Source: Lachnospiraceae bacterium
GTDB lineage: Bacteria; Bacteroidota; Bacteroidia; Bacteroidales; Muribaculaceae
Assembly (NCBI GenBank): GCA_023663655.1
Contig: JAMPGZ010000019.1
Coordinates: 1-47,896, forward strand
DNA: 47,896 nucleotides
Reading direction: 5' to 3'
In this document: positions 27,233 through 36,331 of the stretch, in pieces
Layout of the letters: each line of letters starts with the position of its first letter
Position numbering within the stretch: position 1 is the first letter of the stretch
The notes under the pieces: generated by a model
Databases searched by the model: none
The model's input: the letters and a program-made list of their open reading frames with translations, nothing else
Told to the model about the DNA's origin: nothing
Translations under genes and position numbers: made by a program

Positions 27233-27850
27233 ATGAGCAACAAGCATAATCATCAGGACAATCAGCAACAAGAGGGCAAAATCAACATAGAGGACCCTGA
27301 AGTTGAAATAAACGACGTAGCCGACGAGGAAAACGCAGATGCCGAGGCTGCTAAAGATCTCGCCAATGAAGAATTGTCGGAAATCGACGCACTGAAACAA
27401 GAGCTTGATGACACCAAGGCAAAGCTTGAAAAAGAGAAAAAGGAATACCTCTTTCTAATGGCCGATTTCGACAATTTCAGAAAGCGCACATTGAAAGAGA
27501 AGAGCGAGATAATCAAAAACGGCGGCGAGAACGTGCTTAAAGGACTTCTCCCCATTGTCGACGACTTTGAACGCTCCCTTCAGGCTATGAACGCCGCATC
27601 AAGTGTCGACGCAGTAAAAGAAGGCGTCGAGCTTATATATAACAAGCTGGTGAAATATCTGGAGCAAAATGGAGTGAAGGCTCTCGACACCGCACCGGGC
27701 ACTGATTTCGACACAGAGTTCCACGAAGCTGTTACATTGTTTCCCGCTGCCGATGATTCTCAGAAGGGAAAAGTCATCGACACCGTTCAGAAAGGATATA
27801 AACTGCATGACAAAGTATTGCGTCATGCTAAAGTAGTCGTCGGTCAATAA
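27233..27850 (+). CDS. grpE: Nucleotide exchange factor GrpE
   Basis: The 205-residue protein has an acidic disordered N-terminus (about 1-45), a long coiled coil (about 48-110) with the GrpE core [11 protein letters not shown] (about 80-90), and the C-terminal beta domain ending [14 protein letters not shown]. It releases ADP from DnaK. Thirteen bases separate it from dnaJ, and dnaK is not in the window. Confidence 0.95.
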   Translation: MSNKHNHQDNQQQEGKINIEDPEVEINDVADEENADAEAAKDLANEELSEIDALKQELDDTKAKLEKEKKEYLFLMADFDNFRKRTLKEKSEIIKNGGENVLKGLLPIVDDFERSLQAMNAASSVDAVKEGVELIYNKLVKYLEQNGVKALDTAPGTDFDTEFHEAVTLFPAADDSQKGKVIDTVQKGYKLHDKVLRHAKVVVGQ

Positions 27851-27863
27851 TAAAGAACTCACG

Positions 27864-29036
27864 ATGGATAACAAAAGAGATTATTACGAAGTGCTCGGCG
27901 TTTCAAAAAACGCAACTCCTGAAGAGCTGAAAAAAGCCTACAGGAAACTCGCGTTGAAATATCATCCCGATAAAAACCCGGGCGACAAAGCCGCTGAAGA
28001 AAAGTTCAAGGAAGCGGCTGAGGCATACGACGTGCTCAATGACCCCGACAAACGTGCCAAATATGACCAGTGGGGACATAATATGGGTCCGAGCGGATTC
28101 GGCGGAGGTGCCGGAGGCGGCGGTTTCCATGCAAGCGGAATGTCGATGGAGGATATATTCAGCCAGTTCGGCGACATATTCGGCGGAGGCAGCTTCGGCG
28201 GATTCCGTCAATATGGAAGCACAGGCGGCACGCGGCGCCGTCGTCAGCCCAAAGGCAGCGACCTTCGCATAAAAGTGAAGCTCACTCTCAAAGAGATTGC
28301 CGAAGGTGTCACGAAAAAACTTAAAATACCTCGGTTCGTGCAGTGCCAGCACTGTAAAGGCACAGGTGCAAAAGACGGCACCGCATTCACCACTTGTTCC
28401 CGTTGCCATGGCTCGGGAGTAGTGGAGCAGGTACAGCAGACTTTCCTCGGTCCGATGGCATCCACCGCCACTTGCCCTGACTGTAACGGCGAAGGAAAAA
28501 CCATAACACAGAAGTGTACTTACTGCAACGGCGAGGGCATCGTCAAGCAGGAGGAAGTGGTCGAATTCTCAATCCCGGCAGGAGTGTCCGACGGCATGAC
28601 CCTCTCTCTTAAAGGAAAAGGCAACGCCGCTCGACATGGAGGCATAAACGGCGACCTGCTCATTGTGGTAGAAGAGGTTCCTGATTCTGAACTAATCCGC
28701 GACGGAAACGACTTGATATATAATCTCATGCTCGATTTCCCAACTGCCGCACTCGGAGGATCGGTCGAAATCCCGACTATAAGCGGACGCGCGAGAGTGA
28801 AAATTCCGGCAGGAACACAGCCCGGCAAAGTTCTGCGTCTGCGCGGCAAAGGACTTCCATCTACCGAAGGATATGGCACCGGCGACGAGCTGGTAAACAT
28901 CATGGTGTATGTGCCTGAAAACCTTACCGACAAAGAAAAAGAGGCTATCGAATCGCTCAAAGACTCGTCAAACATCCAAGCGACCGAGTCAGTGAAAAAG
29001 CGTATATTCAGCCGCTTGCGACACATCTTTGATTAA
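27864..29036 (+). CDS. dnaJ: Chaperone DnaJ
   Basis: The 390-residue type I J-protein begins with the J domain (about 1-70; HPD in [11 protein letters not shown]). A glycine/phenylalanine-rich segment follows (about 75-120). The zinc domain has four CXXCXGXG repeats ([32 protein letters not shown]), and the C-terminal substrate-binding domains complete it. It delivers clients to DnaK and stimulates its ATPase. It is co-transcribed with grpE and is followed by a nine-base-period repeat and a strong hairpin. Confidence 0.96.
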   Translation: MDNKRDYYEVLGVSKNATPEELKKAYRKLALKYHPDKNPGDKAAEEKFKEAAEAYDVLNDPDKRAKYDQWGHNMGPSGFGGGAGGGGFHASGMSMEDIFSQFGDIFGGGSFGGFRQYGSTGGTRRRRQPKGSDLRIKVKLTLKEIAEGVTKKLKIPRFVQCQHCKGTGAKDGTAFTTCSRCHGSGVVEQVQQTFLGPMASTATCPDCNGEGKTITQKCTYCNGEGIVKQEEVVEFSIPAGVSDGMTLSLKGKGNAARHGGINGDLLIVVEEVPDSELIRDGNDLIYNLMLDFPTAALGGSVEIPTISGRARVKIPAGTQPGKVLRLRGKGLPSTEGYGTGDELVNIMVYVPENLTDKEKEAIESLKDSSNIQATESVKKRIFSRLRHIFD

Positions 29037-29045
29037 CCCATCGCC

Positions 29046-29090
29046 TAATAAGCCCAATTAGTCCAATTAGTCTTATTAGTCTAATTATTA
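29046..29090. repeat. Nine-base-period tandem repeat after dnaJ
   Basis: Five successive nine-base units: TAATAAGCC, CAATTAGTC, CAATTAGTC, TTATTAGTC, TAATTATTA. The two central units are identical and the outer ones diverge. It is non-coding and just upstream of the dnaJ terminator. Confidence 0.75.
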
Positions 29091-29094
29091 TATC

Positions 29095-29129
29095 ACAGGC
29101 TCCCGGCGGAAATTCCGCCGGGAGCCTGT
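29095..29129. terminator. Long GC-rich hairpin between dnaJ and the convergent YtxH gene
   Basis: Fifteen perfect pairs: the arms run 29095-29109 and 29115-29129 around AAATT. The plus strand continues AGCTTTTAC, so it probably ends the grpE-dnaJ transcript. Confidence 0.75.
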
Positions 29130-29204
29130 AGCTTTTACACAAGAAAAAGCGGACATTCCATTCAAGGAACATCCGCCTACAAAATTATATATGTCTAAAC
29201 TCCG

Positions 29205-29429
29205 TTAGTCTTTCACAAGGTCTTCAGCCTTATCGACTGTATTACCTATTTTTTCCTTAATCTTTCCGATTTCCTGCTCTACTTCTCCATAGATATTGCG
29301 AACTGTGCGATCGATATCACGACGAATCTTACGACCCTTCATTGTTGTACGGGAATATCTCTCTGCATACATTCCGGCAAACGCGCCAACAAGCGTTCCG
29401 AGAATAAAAGTTTGAATGCTACATTTCAT
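29205..29429 (-). CDS. YtxH-like small membrane-associated protein
   Basis: The 74-residue protein starts at 29429 (MKCSIQTF); the longer frame begins with a TTG and is less likely. One glycine/alanine-rich transmembrane helix (about 5-22, FILGTLVGAFAGMYA) is followed by an amphipathic charged helix (about 27-74, RRDIDRTVRNIYGEVEQEIG...). This is the YtxH build without its usual APxxG motif. Such proteins are linked to envelope stress in other bacteria. It is separate from the YtxH pair at 33.5-34.0 kb. Confidence 0.65.
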   Translation of the reverse strand: MKCSIQTFILGTLVGAFAGMYAERYSRTTMKGRKIRRDIDRTVRNIYGEVEQEIGKIKEKIGNTVDKAEDLVKD

Positions 29430-29582
29430 GATGTTCAATATTTAGTTAATTTTACATTATAACCATCCGCTAAGTTTAAAAGTTTAGCCTACATAGCCCT
29501 TTTAACAATAGTTAGCACCTATCGACAATATCCCTTTCATTCAAATCAGTTTCTTTAACTATACAATACGCTGATTATTTCG

Positions 29583-29590
29583 TAACTTTG
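29583..29590 (+). promoter_or_regulatory. Promoter -7 box of uvrA
   Basis: TAACTTTG matches TAnnTTTG exactly, 72 bases before the preferred uvrA start. A TTG codon within the box opens an in-frame extension, which therefore cannot be the true start if this box is used. No SOS box was recognised. Confidence 0.5.
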
Positions 29591-29662
29591 CAAGTTACAA
29601 ACATCGAGGACACGTCAGCAATCACAACCGACACTCCCCGACATTCATTCGAAAAGAAGCTT

Positions 29663-32458
29663 ATGGCAGAAAGAAATATACTTGTAAAAGGAGCACGCGT
29701 AAACAATCTTAAAAACATCGACATCGAGATTCCCCGCAACAAGCTGGTCGTCATCACCGGCGTGTCAGGTTCGGGAAAATCGTCGCTTGCCTTCGACACC
29801 CTCTACGCCGAAGGACAACGCCGCTATGTGGAGAGCCTTTCAGCCTATGCCCGGCAGTTTTTAGGCAAAATGGCAAAGCCCGAGGTAGATTTCATAAAAG
29901 GTCTGCCACCGGCTATCGCAATCGAACAGAAAGTGAGCACCCGCAATCCCCGCTCAACCGTGGGAACTTCGACCGAGATATATGACTACCTGCGTCTGCT
30001 TTTCGGACGCATCGGCAGAACATATTCCCCCATATCGGGTGAAGAGGTCAAGAAACACACCATTGAGGATGTCACAGCACTCACAGCCGCCTACCCTCCC
30101 GGCACAAGAGCGGCGGTGGTAAGCCCCATCACACTTCCTGAAGGGCGAAAATTCTCACAGCAACTGGAGATATATCTCAAAGAAGGCTATTCGCGCCTCG
30201 TGAAGAATGGCGAATTTTTTGAAATAGAGGAACTCCTTGCTGACAAAAAACTGCCCGATGACGCCTCCGGATATGACCTGCTCGTAGACCGACTGTCGCT
30301 GCAACCCGACGGCGATGAGATGAGCCGCCTTGCCGACTCGGCGGAAACAGCATTTTTCGAGGGTCTTGACCACATGAGCATCCTCGTGTGGGATGAAAAC
30401 CGACAGATACACCGCCACGACTTCTCCAAGCGTTTTGAAGCCGACGGCATGACATTCCGCGAGCCCGGCGACCTGATGTTCAATTTCAACAATCCTTACG
30501 GAGCGTGCAAGCGCTGCGAGGGGTTCGGCAAAGTCATAGGGCTCGACCCCGACCTCATCGTGCCCGATAAGACTCGCTCCGTCTATGACGATGCGGTTGT
30601 GTGCTGGCGCGGAGACAAAATGAGCGAATGGAAGAATGAGTTAATAAGGCTGGCGCCATCTCTGGGATTTCCGGTGCATCGTCCCTACTGCGACCTATCC
30701 GAGAAAGAACTCGACATTCTGTGGCACGGAAAAGGCACTTTCAAGGGCATCGACGGATTCTTCAAAATGGTAGAATCCAATCAATATAAAATCCAGTATC
30801 GTGTGATGCTCGCACGCTATCGCGGAAAGACCACCTGTCCCGACTGTCACGGCAGCCGGCTTCAGCCCGATGCTTCCTACGTGAAAATCGCAGGAAAGAC
30901 CATCACCGACATCGTAAAAATGCCCGTAAGCGACCTCAAGCGATGGTTTGAGGAGCTGACTGTGACCGAAACTGAACAGAAAATAGCATCGCGTCTGCTC
31001 ATAGAAATAAACAACCGCATAGGCTTCCTATGCGATGTGGGTCTCGGCTATCTCAGCCTCGACCGATTATCCTCCACCCTGTCGGGCGGCGAAAGCCAAC
31101 GCATAAACCTCGCCACCTCGCTCGGCAGCAGCCTTGTGGGCTCGCTCTACATACTTGACGAGCCGAGCATAGGGCTCCACTCACGCGACACCCACAAGCT
31201 GATCGAAGTGCTGCGTAAGCTGCAAGGACTCGGCAATACGGTAGTAGTTGTGGAACATGACGAGGAGATCATGAACGCTTGCGACTATCTTATCGACGTG
31301 GGTCCCGACGCAGGCCGTCACGGAGGAAATATAATATATCAAGGCGATGTGGCTCACTTGCAGAAAGCCACTGACTCCTACACGGTGAAATACCTCAATC
31401 ATGAATTGGAGATTCCGGTTCCGGACCATCGCCGCAAATGGAGAGATTTCATCGAGGTTAAAGGGGCGCGCGAGCACAATTTAAAAAACATCGACGTGAA
31501 ATTCCCCCTCGGAGTCATGACCGTGGTGACAGGTGTCAGCGGCTCAGGAAAGTCAACCCTTGTGCGCGACATCCTGTACAAAGCCATGCTGCGCCATCTC
31601 GGTGAAGCGGGCGATGCTCCCGGCATCCACAAGTCGCTTTCCGGTGATCTGAAACGCATCTCCGCGATTGAGTTTGTGGATCAGAATCCCATAGGCAAGT
31701 CCACACGAAGCAATCCCGCCACTTATCTGAAAGCGTTTGACGAAATACGCAAACTATTCGCTGACCAGCAATCGGCAAAGCAGATGGGATTCTCGGCCGG
31801 ATATTTCTCATTCAACTCCGAAGGTGGACGATGTGAAGAGTGCAAAGGCGAAGGCACCATCACTATCGAAATGCAGTTCATGGCTGACATCGTAATCCCC
31901 TGCGAGGCTTGCCACGGAGAACGCTACAAGCAAGAAGTGCTCGACATAAAATATCGTGGAATGAACATCAACGATGTTCTTAACATGACTGTCAACCAAG
32001 CCATCGAGTTTTTCTCGGAAGGCACCGGCAATCAGGAGAAAAAGATTGTACGCCGCCTCCAACCGCTGAAAGACGTGGGACTGGGATATATTAAATTGGG
32101 ACAATCCTCATCCACCCTCTCGGGCGGCGAGAACCAACGTGTGAAACTCGCCTATTTCCTTGCGATGGAGAAACCGGAACCCACCATGTTCATATTTGAC
32201 GAACCGACCACCGGACTGCATTTCAATGACATAAACACGCTTATGGATTCATTCAAGCGTCTTATCGACTTGGGACACACAGTCATAATAATCGAGCACA
32301 ACATGGATGTGATAAAATGTGCCGACCACGTCATTGACATAGGTCCCGAAGGCGGGGAAGCTGGTGGAACACTCGTTGCCGAGGGCACTCCGGAAGAGAT
32401 TGTGGCAGCCGGCAAAGGATATACGGCAACGTATCTCGCCGAAAAATTATCCAAATAA
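29663..32458 (+). CDS. uvrA: Excinuclease ABC subunit A
   Basis: The 931-residue protein starts at 29663 ([20 protein letters not shown]). It is the damage-recognition ATPase of nucleotide excision repair, working with UvrB and UvrC. Seen: two ABC modules with Walker [10 protein letters not shown] (33-41) and GVSGSGKST (about 623-631), and signatures LSGGESQR (about 473) and LSGGENQR (about 820). Cysteine pairs include CKRCEGFG (about 282), CPDCHG (about 392), CEECKGEG (about 727) and CEACHG (about 748). It is a single-gene unit with its own promoter and a very strong terminator. Confidence 0.96.
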   Translation: MAERNILVKGARVNNLKNIDIEIPRNKLVVITGVSGSGKSSLAFDTLYAEGQRRYVESLSAYARQFLGKMAKPEVDFIKGLPPAIAIEQKVSTRNPRSTVGTSTEIYDYLRLLFGRIGRTYSPISGEEVKKHTIEDVTALTAAYPPGTRAAVVSPITLPEGRKFSQQLEIYLKEGYSRLVKNGEFFEIEELLADKKLPDDASGYDLLVDRLSLQPDGDEMSRLADSAETAFFEGLDHMSILVWDENRQIHRHDFSKRFEADGMTFREPGDLMFNFNNPYGACKRCEGFGKVIGLDPDLIVPDKTRSVYDDAVVCWRGDKMSEWKNELIRLAPSLGFPVHRPYCDLSEKELDILWHGKGTFKGIDGFFKMVESNQYKIQYRVMLARYRGKTTCPDCHGSRLQPDASYVKIAGKTITDIVKMPVSDLKRWFEELTVTETEQKIASRLLIEINNRIGFLCDVGLGYLSLDRLSSTLSGGESQRINLATSLGSSLVGSLYILDEPSIGLHSRDTHKLIEVLRKLQGLGNTVVVVEHDEEIMNACDYLIDVGPDAGRHGGNIIYQGDVAHLQKATDSYTVKYLNHELEIPVPDHRRKWRDFIEVKGAREHNLKNIDVKFPLGVMTVVTGVSGSGKSTLVRDILYKAMLRHLGEAGDAPGIHKSLSGDLKRISAIEFVDQNPIGKSTRSNPATYLKAFDEIRKLFADQQSAKQMGFSAGYFSFNSEGGRCEECKGEGTITIEMQFMADIVIPCEACHGERYKQEVLDIKYRGMNINDVLNMTVNQAIEFFSEGTGNQEKKIVRRLQPLKDVGLGYIKLGQSSSTLSGGENQRVKLAYFLAMEKPEPTMFIFDEPTTGLHFNDINTLMDSFKRLIDLGHTVIIIEHNMDVIKCADHVIDIGPEGGEAGGTLVAEGTPEEIVAAGKGYTATYLAEKLSK

Positions 32459-32465
32459 CCGCCTT

Positions 32466-32516
32466 ATAATAGAACTAAGAGCTTGTTTGGTTTAAACAAG
32501 CTCTTAGTTCTATTAT
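32466..32516. terminator. 23-base-pair perfect hairpin after uvrA
   Basis: The arms 32466-32488 and 32494-32516 are perfectly complementary over 23 bases around GGTTT. The core reads CTAAGAGCTTGTTT. There is no long T run beyond the stem. It is unusually long for a plain terminator and abuts the GC-rich repeat-like block that follows, so it may belong to that element. Confidence 0.75.
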
Positions 32517-32713
32517 GATGTCCGATAAAATAAGAAAATATTTGGGCAATAAATCCGGAAAGATCGAACTAAGTGCCGCCAGGCACGGGTCTGTATATAT
32601 CCTCGGCTGAGCAAAGCGAAGCCGGGGAATCGCAACACAATCCGTCACGAGCCCCGGAGAGGGCGAGTCTGTTGAAGGAATGTAGGCAATACGGTGTTGA
32701 CTGTACTCCAATA
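32517..32713. repeat. Repeat-like extragenic block beyond uvrA
   Basis: The block begins AT-rich (TGTCCGATAAAA at 32519-32530), then becomes GC-rich with GCCGCCAGGC (about 32576) and short inverted pieces such as CCTCGGCTGAG. A 78-residue minus-strand reading frame spans it (32475-32711), but it runs straight through the 23-bp hairpin. I take it for a translated extragenic repeat, of a kind I associate with Bacteroidales intergenic regions. Copy number in the genome is unknown from here. Confidence 0.4.
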
Positions 32714-33007
32714 TTATTTTTTGAAAAACCGGTAAACCTTCTTTATCTGTTTTCCGGTAGTGATGGCAAGAAGAGCGTAATCAAATATCGAGAAACCGGC
32801 AAACACTTTCTGGAGCAGTCCGTTTCCCGGCAAAGTGAACTTGCTCTTCATATCGTTAAGGCGTGTCATGCTGTTGGCAAGCCTTTCCCGTTCCATCTCC
32901 ATTCTCACATGGTTAATGGCACGCTGGTAACGCAAATCGGCGAGTGTGTATCCTTTCCACTTTTCAAGACCGTCGTCGGGCACTACTATTGGATTCTTCT
33001 CTTTCAT
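32714..33007 (-). CDS. Small charged protein of the YtxH/holin-like operon
   Basis: The 97-residue protein has an N-terminal charged helix-rich part (about 10-50, including RYQRAINHVRMEMERERLAN), a more hydrophobic stretch (about 63-82, LQKVFAGFSIFDYALLAIT) and a very basic end (KQIKKVYRFFKK). I do not recognise a family. It begins two bases after the stop of the PF07332-type gene, so they are almost certainly co-translated. By position it resembles YqjK of the enterobacterial yqjD-yqjE-yqjK operon; this is an analogy, not homology I can show. Confidence 0.7.
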   Translation of the reverse strand: MKEKNPIVVPDDGLEKWKGYTLADLRYQRAINHVRMEMERERLANSMTRLNDMKSKFTLPGNGLLQKVFAGFSIFDYALLAITTGKQIKKVYRFFKK

Positions 33008-33009
33008 AG

Positions 33010-33387
33010 CTATTTTTCTTCTTCAGTTCGGGTTATATATTCGGGTGGCGGAGCAAGAAAAAGCCGTGTCATGAATCGGCATATCGGATTTATGAACAGC
33101 GTATTGCGGAATATCACAGCAACCACGCCGGCAATGACATACACTCCTCCCATTATCAAAAAGCTCCACATGAGCGGAAGCACCTGAGCGAGTAAAAACA
33201 CAAGCGCAAGCGAAATAAAGAAAAACGCTATTATTGAAAGCACGGCAAGCACCCCGGCAAGAGCGGCATGACCAAAAAGCACCGTACTTTTCTCGATAGA
33301 GAGAAGCTTCAAATTCTCAAGATAAAGCTTGCCCCATATCTTCATGTTAGATATTGACGATCGCAAATCATCGTTCTGTACACCCAT
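33010..33387 (-). CDS. Holin-superfamily (PF07332-type) inner-membrane protein
   Basis: The 125-residue protein has a charged N-terminus and two long hydrophobic segments (about 42-70, ALAGVLAVLSIIAFFFISLAL; about 73-94, LMWSFLIMGGVYVIAGVVAV). A short basic/proline tail ends TRTEEEK. This is the build of the phage_holin_3_6 / YqjE family. Despite the family name, no phage genes are nearby. With two YtxH genes upstream it forms a small-membrane-protein operon. A function in envelope stress or ribosome anchoring is inferred from E. coli YqjD/YqjE. Confidence 0.72.
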   Translation of the reverse strand: MGVQNDDLRSSISNMKIWGKLYLENLKLLSIEKSTVLFGHAALAGVLAVLSIIAFFFISLALVFLLAQVLPLMWSFLIMGGVYVIAGVVAVIFRNTLFINPICRFMTRLFLAPPPEYITRTEEEK

Positions 33388-33465
33388 ATATGCCTAAATA
33401 TCAGAAGGAGAATAAAAAAAACGGCAGAACACAAAGCTCTCCTCACACTTTATTGACCGCGTTTC

Positions 33466-33513
33466 TTTTTGACAATAAGGACGCACAACCGTGCACGTCC
33501 CTACCGTCAAAAA
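33466..33513. repeat. Palindromic extragenic element within the YtxH/holin-like operon
   Basis: TTTTTGAC (33466-33473) pairs with GTCAAAAA (33506-33513). Inside, GGAC (33479-33482) pairs with GTCC (33497-33500), and GCAC pairs with GTGC around AACC. It sits in the 153-base gap between the second YtxH gene and the holin-like gene, where it could attenuate the downstream pair. It resembles dispersed REP-type units of Bacteroidales (recognition by pattern only). Confidence 0.5.
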
Positions 33514-33540
33514 TCTGTTTATGTGTATTGACACATTTAT

Positions 33541-33744
33541 CTATTCTTCATCAAGCTCCTTGGTGAGACGCGCCACAAGAGCATCCACATCCTGTTCAGA
33601 ACATACCACGCCGTTCTTACGCAGTATTCTGCAGATGCGCTCACGCAGATCCTCGCCCTTCTCCGGAGCAAAAAGAATCGCTGCAGTAGCACCAACTACC
33701 GCTCCGCCTAAAAATGCGGAAATCAGTCCTAAACTATCGCTCAT
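33541..33744 (-). CDS. YtxH-domain protein (second of a tandem pair)
   Basis: The 67-residue protein has one glycine/alanine-rich transmembrane helix (about 6-25, GLISAFLGGAVVGATAAILF), then the YtxH hallmark APEKGEDLRERI and a charged helix ending LTKELDEE. It is a paralogue of the neighbouring gene at 33772-33969, sharing APEKGED. It lies 27 bases downstream of that gene. Confidence 0.78.
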   Translation of the reverse strand: MSDSLGLISAFLGGAVVGATAAILFAPEKGEDLRERICRILRKNGVVCSEQDVDALVARLTKELDEE

Positions 33745-33771
33745 AGTATTTAAGTTTTATGATGAATATGA

Positions 33772-33969
33772 TTAATCTTCAAGAGATTCCTGAATCTCGT
33801 CAACAATTTCCTCTATCTTGCTGTGTTTCAACTGGGGAAATTTCTCCTTAACGAGTCGTGCAATGTTAGCGCGAGTATCTTCACCTTTTTCAGGGGCTAA
33901 AAGCAAACCTACTGCGGCACCGGCAATCGCGCCTCCGATAACTGATAATACTACGTGTAATGGTTTCAT
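33772..33969 (-). CDS. YtxH-domain protein (first of a tandem pair)
   Basis: The 65-residue protein has a transmembrane helix (about 5-24, HVVLSVIGGAIAGAAVGLLL), then APEKGEDTRANIARLV and an acidic amphipathic helix ending IQESLED. It is the presumed first gene of the four-gene minus-strand operon. No consensus TAnnTTTG promoter is visible in the ~110 bases upstream, which would fit a stress-specific promoter. Confidence 0.78.
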   Translation of the reverse strand: MKPLHVVLSVIGGAIAGAAVGLLLAPEKGEDTRANIARLVKEKFPQLKHSKIEEIVDEIQESLED

Positions 33970-34077
33970 GTCGTTTTTTTTATTAAAATTGTTAATATTT
34001 TTTGTTTCCTTACAGTCTATATAACGCTTTTCAGGTCAAAAAGTAGGATGATGCATTAAAAAATTTTCACATCGCCC

Positions 34078-34743
34078 TTAACGCTTGTTATTTTTCACGC
34101 TGATTCCCACCACAAAATAATGAGGAGACTCCTTGGTGACCGAATTGCCGTTGCCACAGGCGCGCAACCGATTTATTTTCGGGTCAAACCACCCGGAAGC
34201 AAGCACGGCAAGCGGTGTGAACGCCCCCGATTTCGCATCACTAAAATCTCTACACGCAAACGGTGCATAAAAATACTGCGGCTCACCATCTTCATTTGTC
34301 ACCGGGCGCAGTTTACGGACTATAGGCGCGGTCATCACCTCCGGAATATCGATGACTATAGTTGCCACGCTATCACCCGGAGCACGGCTGAACCCCACAT
34401 TTATCTGCTTCAATGTGCGGAATATGCCTTTCTCGGCATCCTCGAAATCATCAGCATCGAAACCTGACATTATCATATCGTCAACATCACGGTATTCAAC
34501 CGACTTTACCGGAAATTTAATAGTTTTTGCAGTCAAGGTATCGCCGGCATACTCCCTAAGCTCAATCATCACAGTCCTCGCTGAGTCGGAAAACTCGCTC
34601 ACGTCAAACGCGAACATCTGTCGTCCGGTTGCCTCCAATAAGGCAATATATTCATTTACGCCCGACTCAAGCGGCTTGATGGCATTCAGCATCATAGGCA
34701 ACGCCGCCATGACTACTGGTATCAGAATCCTGTTAAATCTCAT
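34078..34743 (-). CDS. Exported protein of unknown function
   Basis: The 221-residue protein has a signal peptide (MRFNRILIPVVMAALPMMLNA). The start at 34743 is chosen because the promoter lies just upstream, inside the longer open frame that runs to 34821. The mature part mixes acidic segments (FDADDFEDAEKG) with strand-like sequence. Near the end it has two cysteines (FACRDF and RACGNG) and a conserved-looking YFVVGISVKN C-terminus. I do not recognise the family. It is monocistronic and divergent from the TPR/PD40 gene, with back-to-back promoters. Confidence 0.68.
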   Translation of the reverse strand: MRFNRILIPVVMAALPMMLNAIKPLESGVNEYIALLEATGRQMFAFDVSEFSDSARTVMIELREYAGDTLTAKTIKFPVKSVEYRDVDDMIMSGFDADDFEDAEKGIFRTLKQINVGFSRAPGDSVATIVIDIPEVMTAPIVRKLRPVTNEDGEPQYFYAPFACRDFSDAKSGAFTPLAVLASGWFDPKINRLRACGNGNSVTKESPHYFVVGISVKNNKR

Positions 34744-34770
34744 TCTTTTAACTGCATATATTATGTTTGA

Positions 34771-34801
34771 CAAAGATAGTGTTTTAAAGCGATTTATCAA
34801 A
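34771..34801 (-). promoter_or_regulatory. Promoter of the 221-residue exported protein
   Basis: Minus strand: TTTG (34798-34801), exactly 19 bases, TATCTTTG (34771-34778), a full consensus match. It places the start at 34743. Confidence 0.75.
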
Positions 34802-34826
34802 TTTACCCCGCCAAAATTCAACCGAT

Positions 34827-34857
34827 TTTGTCATATCAGGGAAAATGCGTATATTTG
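34827..34857 (+). promoter_or_regulatory. Promoter of the TPR/PD40 gene
   Basis: TTTG (34827-34830), exactly 19 bases, TATATTTG (34850-34857). The start codon at 34877 is only 19 bases beyond the box, so the leader is very short. Confidence 0.75.
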
Positions 34858-34876
34858 AGCATTAAAATGTACATTT

Positions 34877-36286
34877 ATGTCATCCAGAAATATTTCCATA
34901 TTGACGGCAATGTTTGCCGCCCTGCTGCTTGTGACATCTTCCGCATCCGCAATAACTCTTAACGAAGCTCGTGAGATGTACCGTGCCGGCGATTTTGAAG
35001 GCGCTCTACCCACATTCCTTGAGGAAATAAAGAAGAAGCCTAAAGACGCATCACTCAACCAATGGGTAGGTGTGTGCCTCATGCAGGCAGGCAGGCACGA
35101 CGAGGCTGTTCCACGATTGAAATTCGCCCATTCCAAAGGGGTGACCGAAGCTCCGCGTTATCTTGCGGAAATAGCGTTCCAGAAATATGACTTCGACGGT
35201 GCCGATGAATATATCGACCTCTATGAAGCGGCATTGAAAAAAGCTAAAAAATCAATGCCCGATGAAGTCGCCGATCTGCGCCGGAGAGTGCGGCTTGCCG
35301 GAAATATGCTTGAACGAGTGGAGAAAATCGTAATCATCGACAGCGTGGCTGTGGATCGCGAAGAATTCTTCAAGATGTACCGCCTCTCATCAGGAGCGGG
35401 ATCAATCAACTCAGTCGACATCCTTCCTGAGGATTGCGACTATGCCGAACCCACCACCGTGTTCATGCCCGAGACACAGACAGTGATGCTGTGGGCGGCG
35501 CCGTCGGACAACGATGAGTATCAGATCATGGAATCCAACAAGCTATTTGACGGTTCATGGGAAAAAGCCCACATACTTGATGACGCAATCAACATCCCAG
35601 GCGACAACAACTTCCCGTTTCTGATGCCTGACGGAGTCACTCTATATTACGCCAACAATGGCGAGGGATCCATCGGCGGATATGACATCTTCATCTCCCG
35701 CAAGGAAGACAACCGCTTCCTTCAGCCGCAAAACATCGGAATGCCCTACAACTCGCCATACGACGACTATATGCTCGCCATTGACGAGATCACCGGCGTG
35801 GGATGGTGGGCGACCGACCGCAATCAGATGGAGGACTCTATCACCATCTACAAGTTCATCCCCTCCGACCTAAGAAAGAATTACGATGCCGACGATGACA
35901 ATCTCGTGGAGAAAGCCCGCATCAATGACTACCGCTCCACTTGGGAGGATGGAAAAGATTACGCCGAAACCTTGCAGAAAATCGACCGCATCGAGCTTAA
36001 TCAAAACTCCAAAAAGAAAGAATTTGCATTCGCGCTTCCGGGCGGACGCGTCTACACCCGCATGAGCGATTTCCGCAGTTCAAGAGCCAAAGCCTTGATG
36101 GAGGAGTACCTTGACGCTGTGGAAGAGTTCAAAGCCAACGAAGAGACTCTGCTTAAGTTGAGAACTAAATACCGCAACGGCGACCGCTCTTCAATCGACG
36201 CGATCAAGAATCTTGAAAGGAAGCTCGACACCGACCGCGACATTTTAAAGAAAAAAGCCAACGCTGTGATCTCACAGGAAAATTAA
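34877..36286 (+). CDS. Exported TPR / PD40 beta-propeller-like protein (PorE-like N-terminal architecture)
   Basis: The 469-residue protein has a signal peptide (about 1-25, SILTAMFAALLLVTSSASA). A TPR region (about 27-110) is followed by a helical linker. A propeller-like segment (about 180-330) has PD40-type pieces, e.g. NNFPFLMPDGVTLYYANNGE and GGYDIFISRKED. A coiled-coil tail covers about 400-469. PorE and related Bacteroidota proteins combine TPR, PD40, a CNA-like domain and OmpA; here the OmpA domain is absent. An envelope scaffold role is plausible, but any link to type IX secretion is speculative. cstA follows by 45 bases. Confidence 0.72.
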   Translation: MSSRNISILTAMFAALLLVTSSASAITLNEAREMYRAGDFEGALPTFLEEIKKKPKDASLNQWVGVCLMQAGRHDEAVPRLKFAHSKGVTEAPRYLAEIAFQKYDFDGADEYIDLYEAALKKAKKSMPDEVADLRRRVRLAGNMLERVEKIVIIDSVAVDREEFFKMYRLSSGAGSINSVDILPEDCDYAEPTTVFMPETQTVMLWAAPSDNDEYQIMESNKLFDGSWEKAHILDDAINIPGDNNFPFLMPDGVTLYYANNGEGSIGGYDIFISRKEDNRFLQPQNIGMPYNSPYDDYMLAIDEITGVGWWATDRNQMEDSITIYKFIPSDLRKNYDADDDNLVEKARINDYRSTWEDGKDYAETLQKIDRIELNQNSKKKEFAFALPGGRVYTRMSDFRSSRAKALMEEYLDAVEEFKANEETLLKLRTKYRNGDRSSIDAIKNLERKLDTDRDILKKKANAVISQEN

Positions 36287-36331
36287 ACCACGGCTTCCAA
36301 TAAAATTCACCATCATTATCATTCATTTTTA

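Noticed and set aside
29046-29090. Short tandem units as a possible CRISPR array
   Set aside because: Units are nine bases with no spacers; no cas genes in the window.
32475-32711. 78-residue minus-strand open frame after uvrA
   Set aside because: Its 3' part is the 23-bp hairpin and the rest is the repeat-like block; no coding character.
33010-33387. Holin-like protein as evidence of a prophage
   Set aside because: PF07332-type proteins are common chromosomal membrane proteins; no endolysin, capsid, tail or integrase gene accompanies it.
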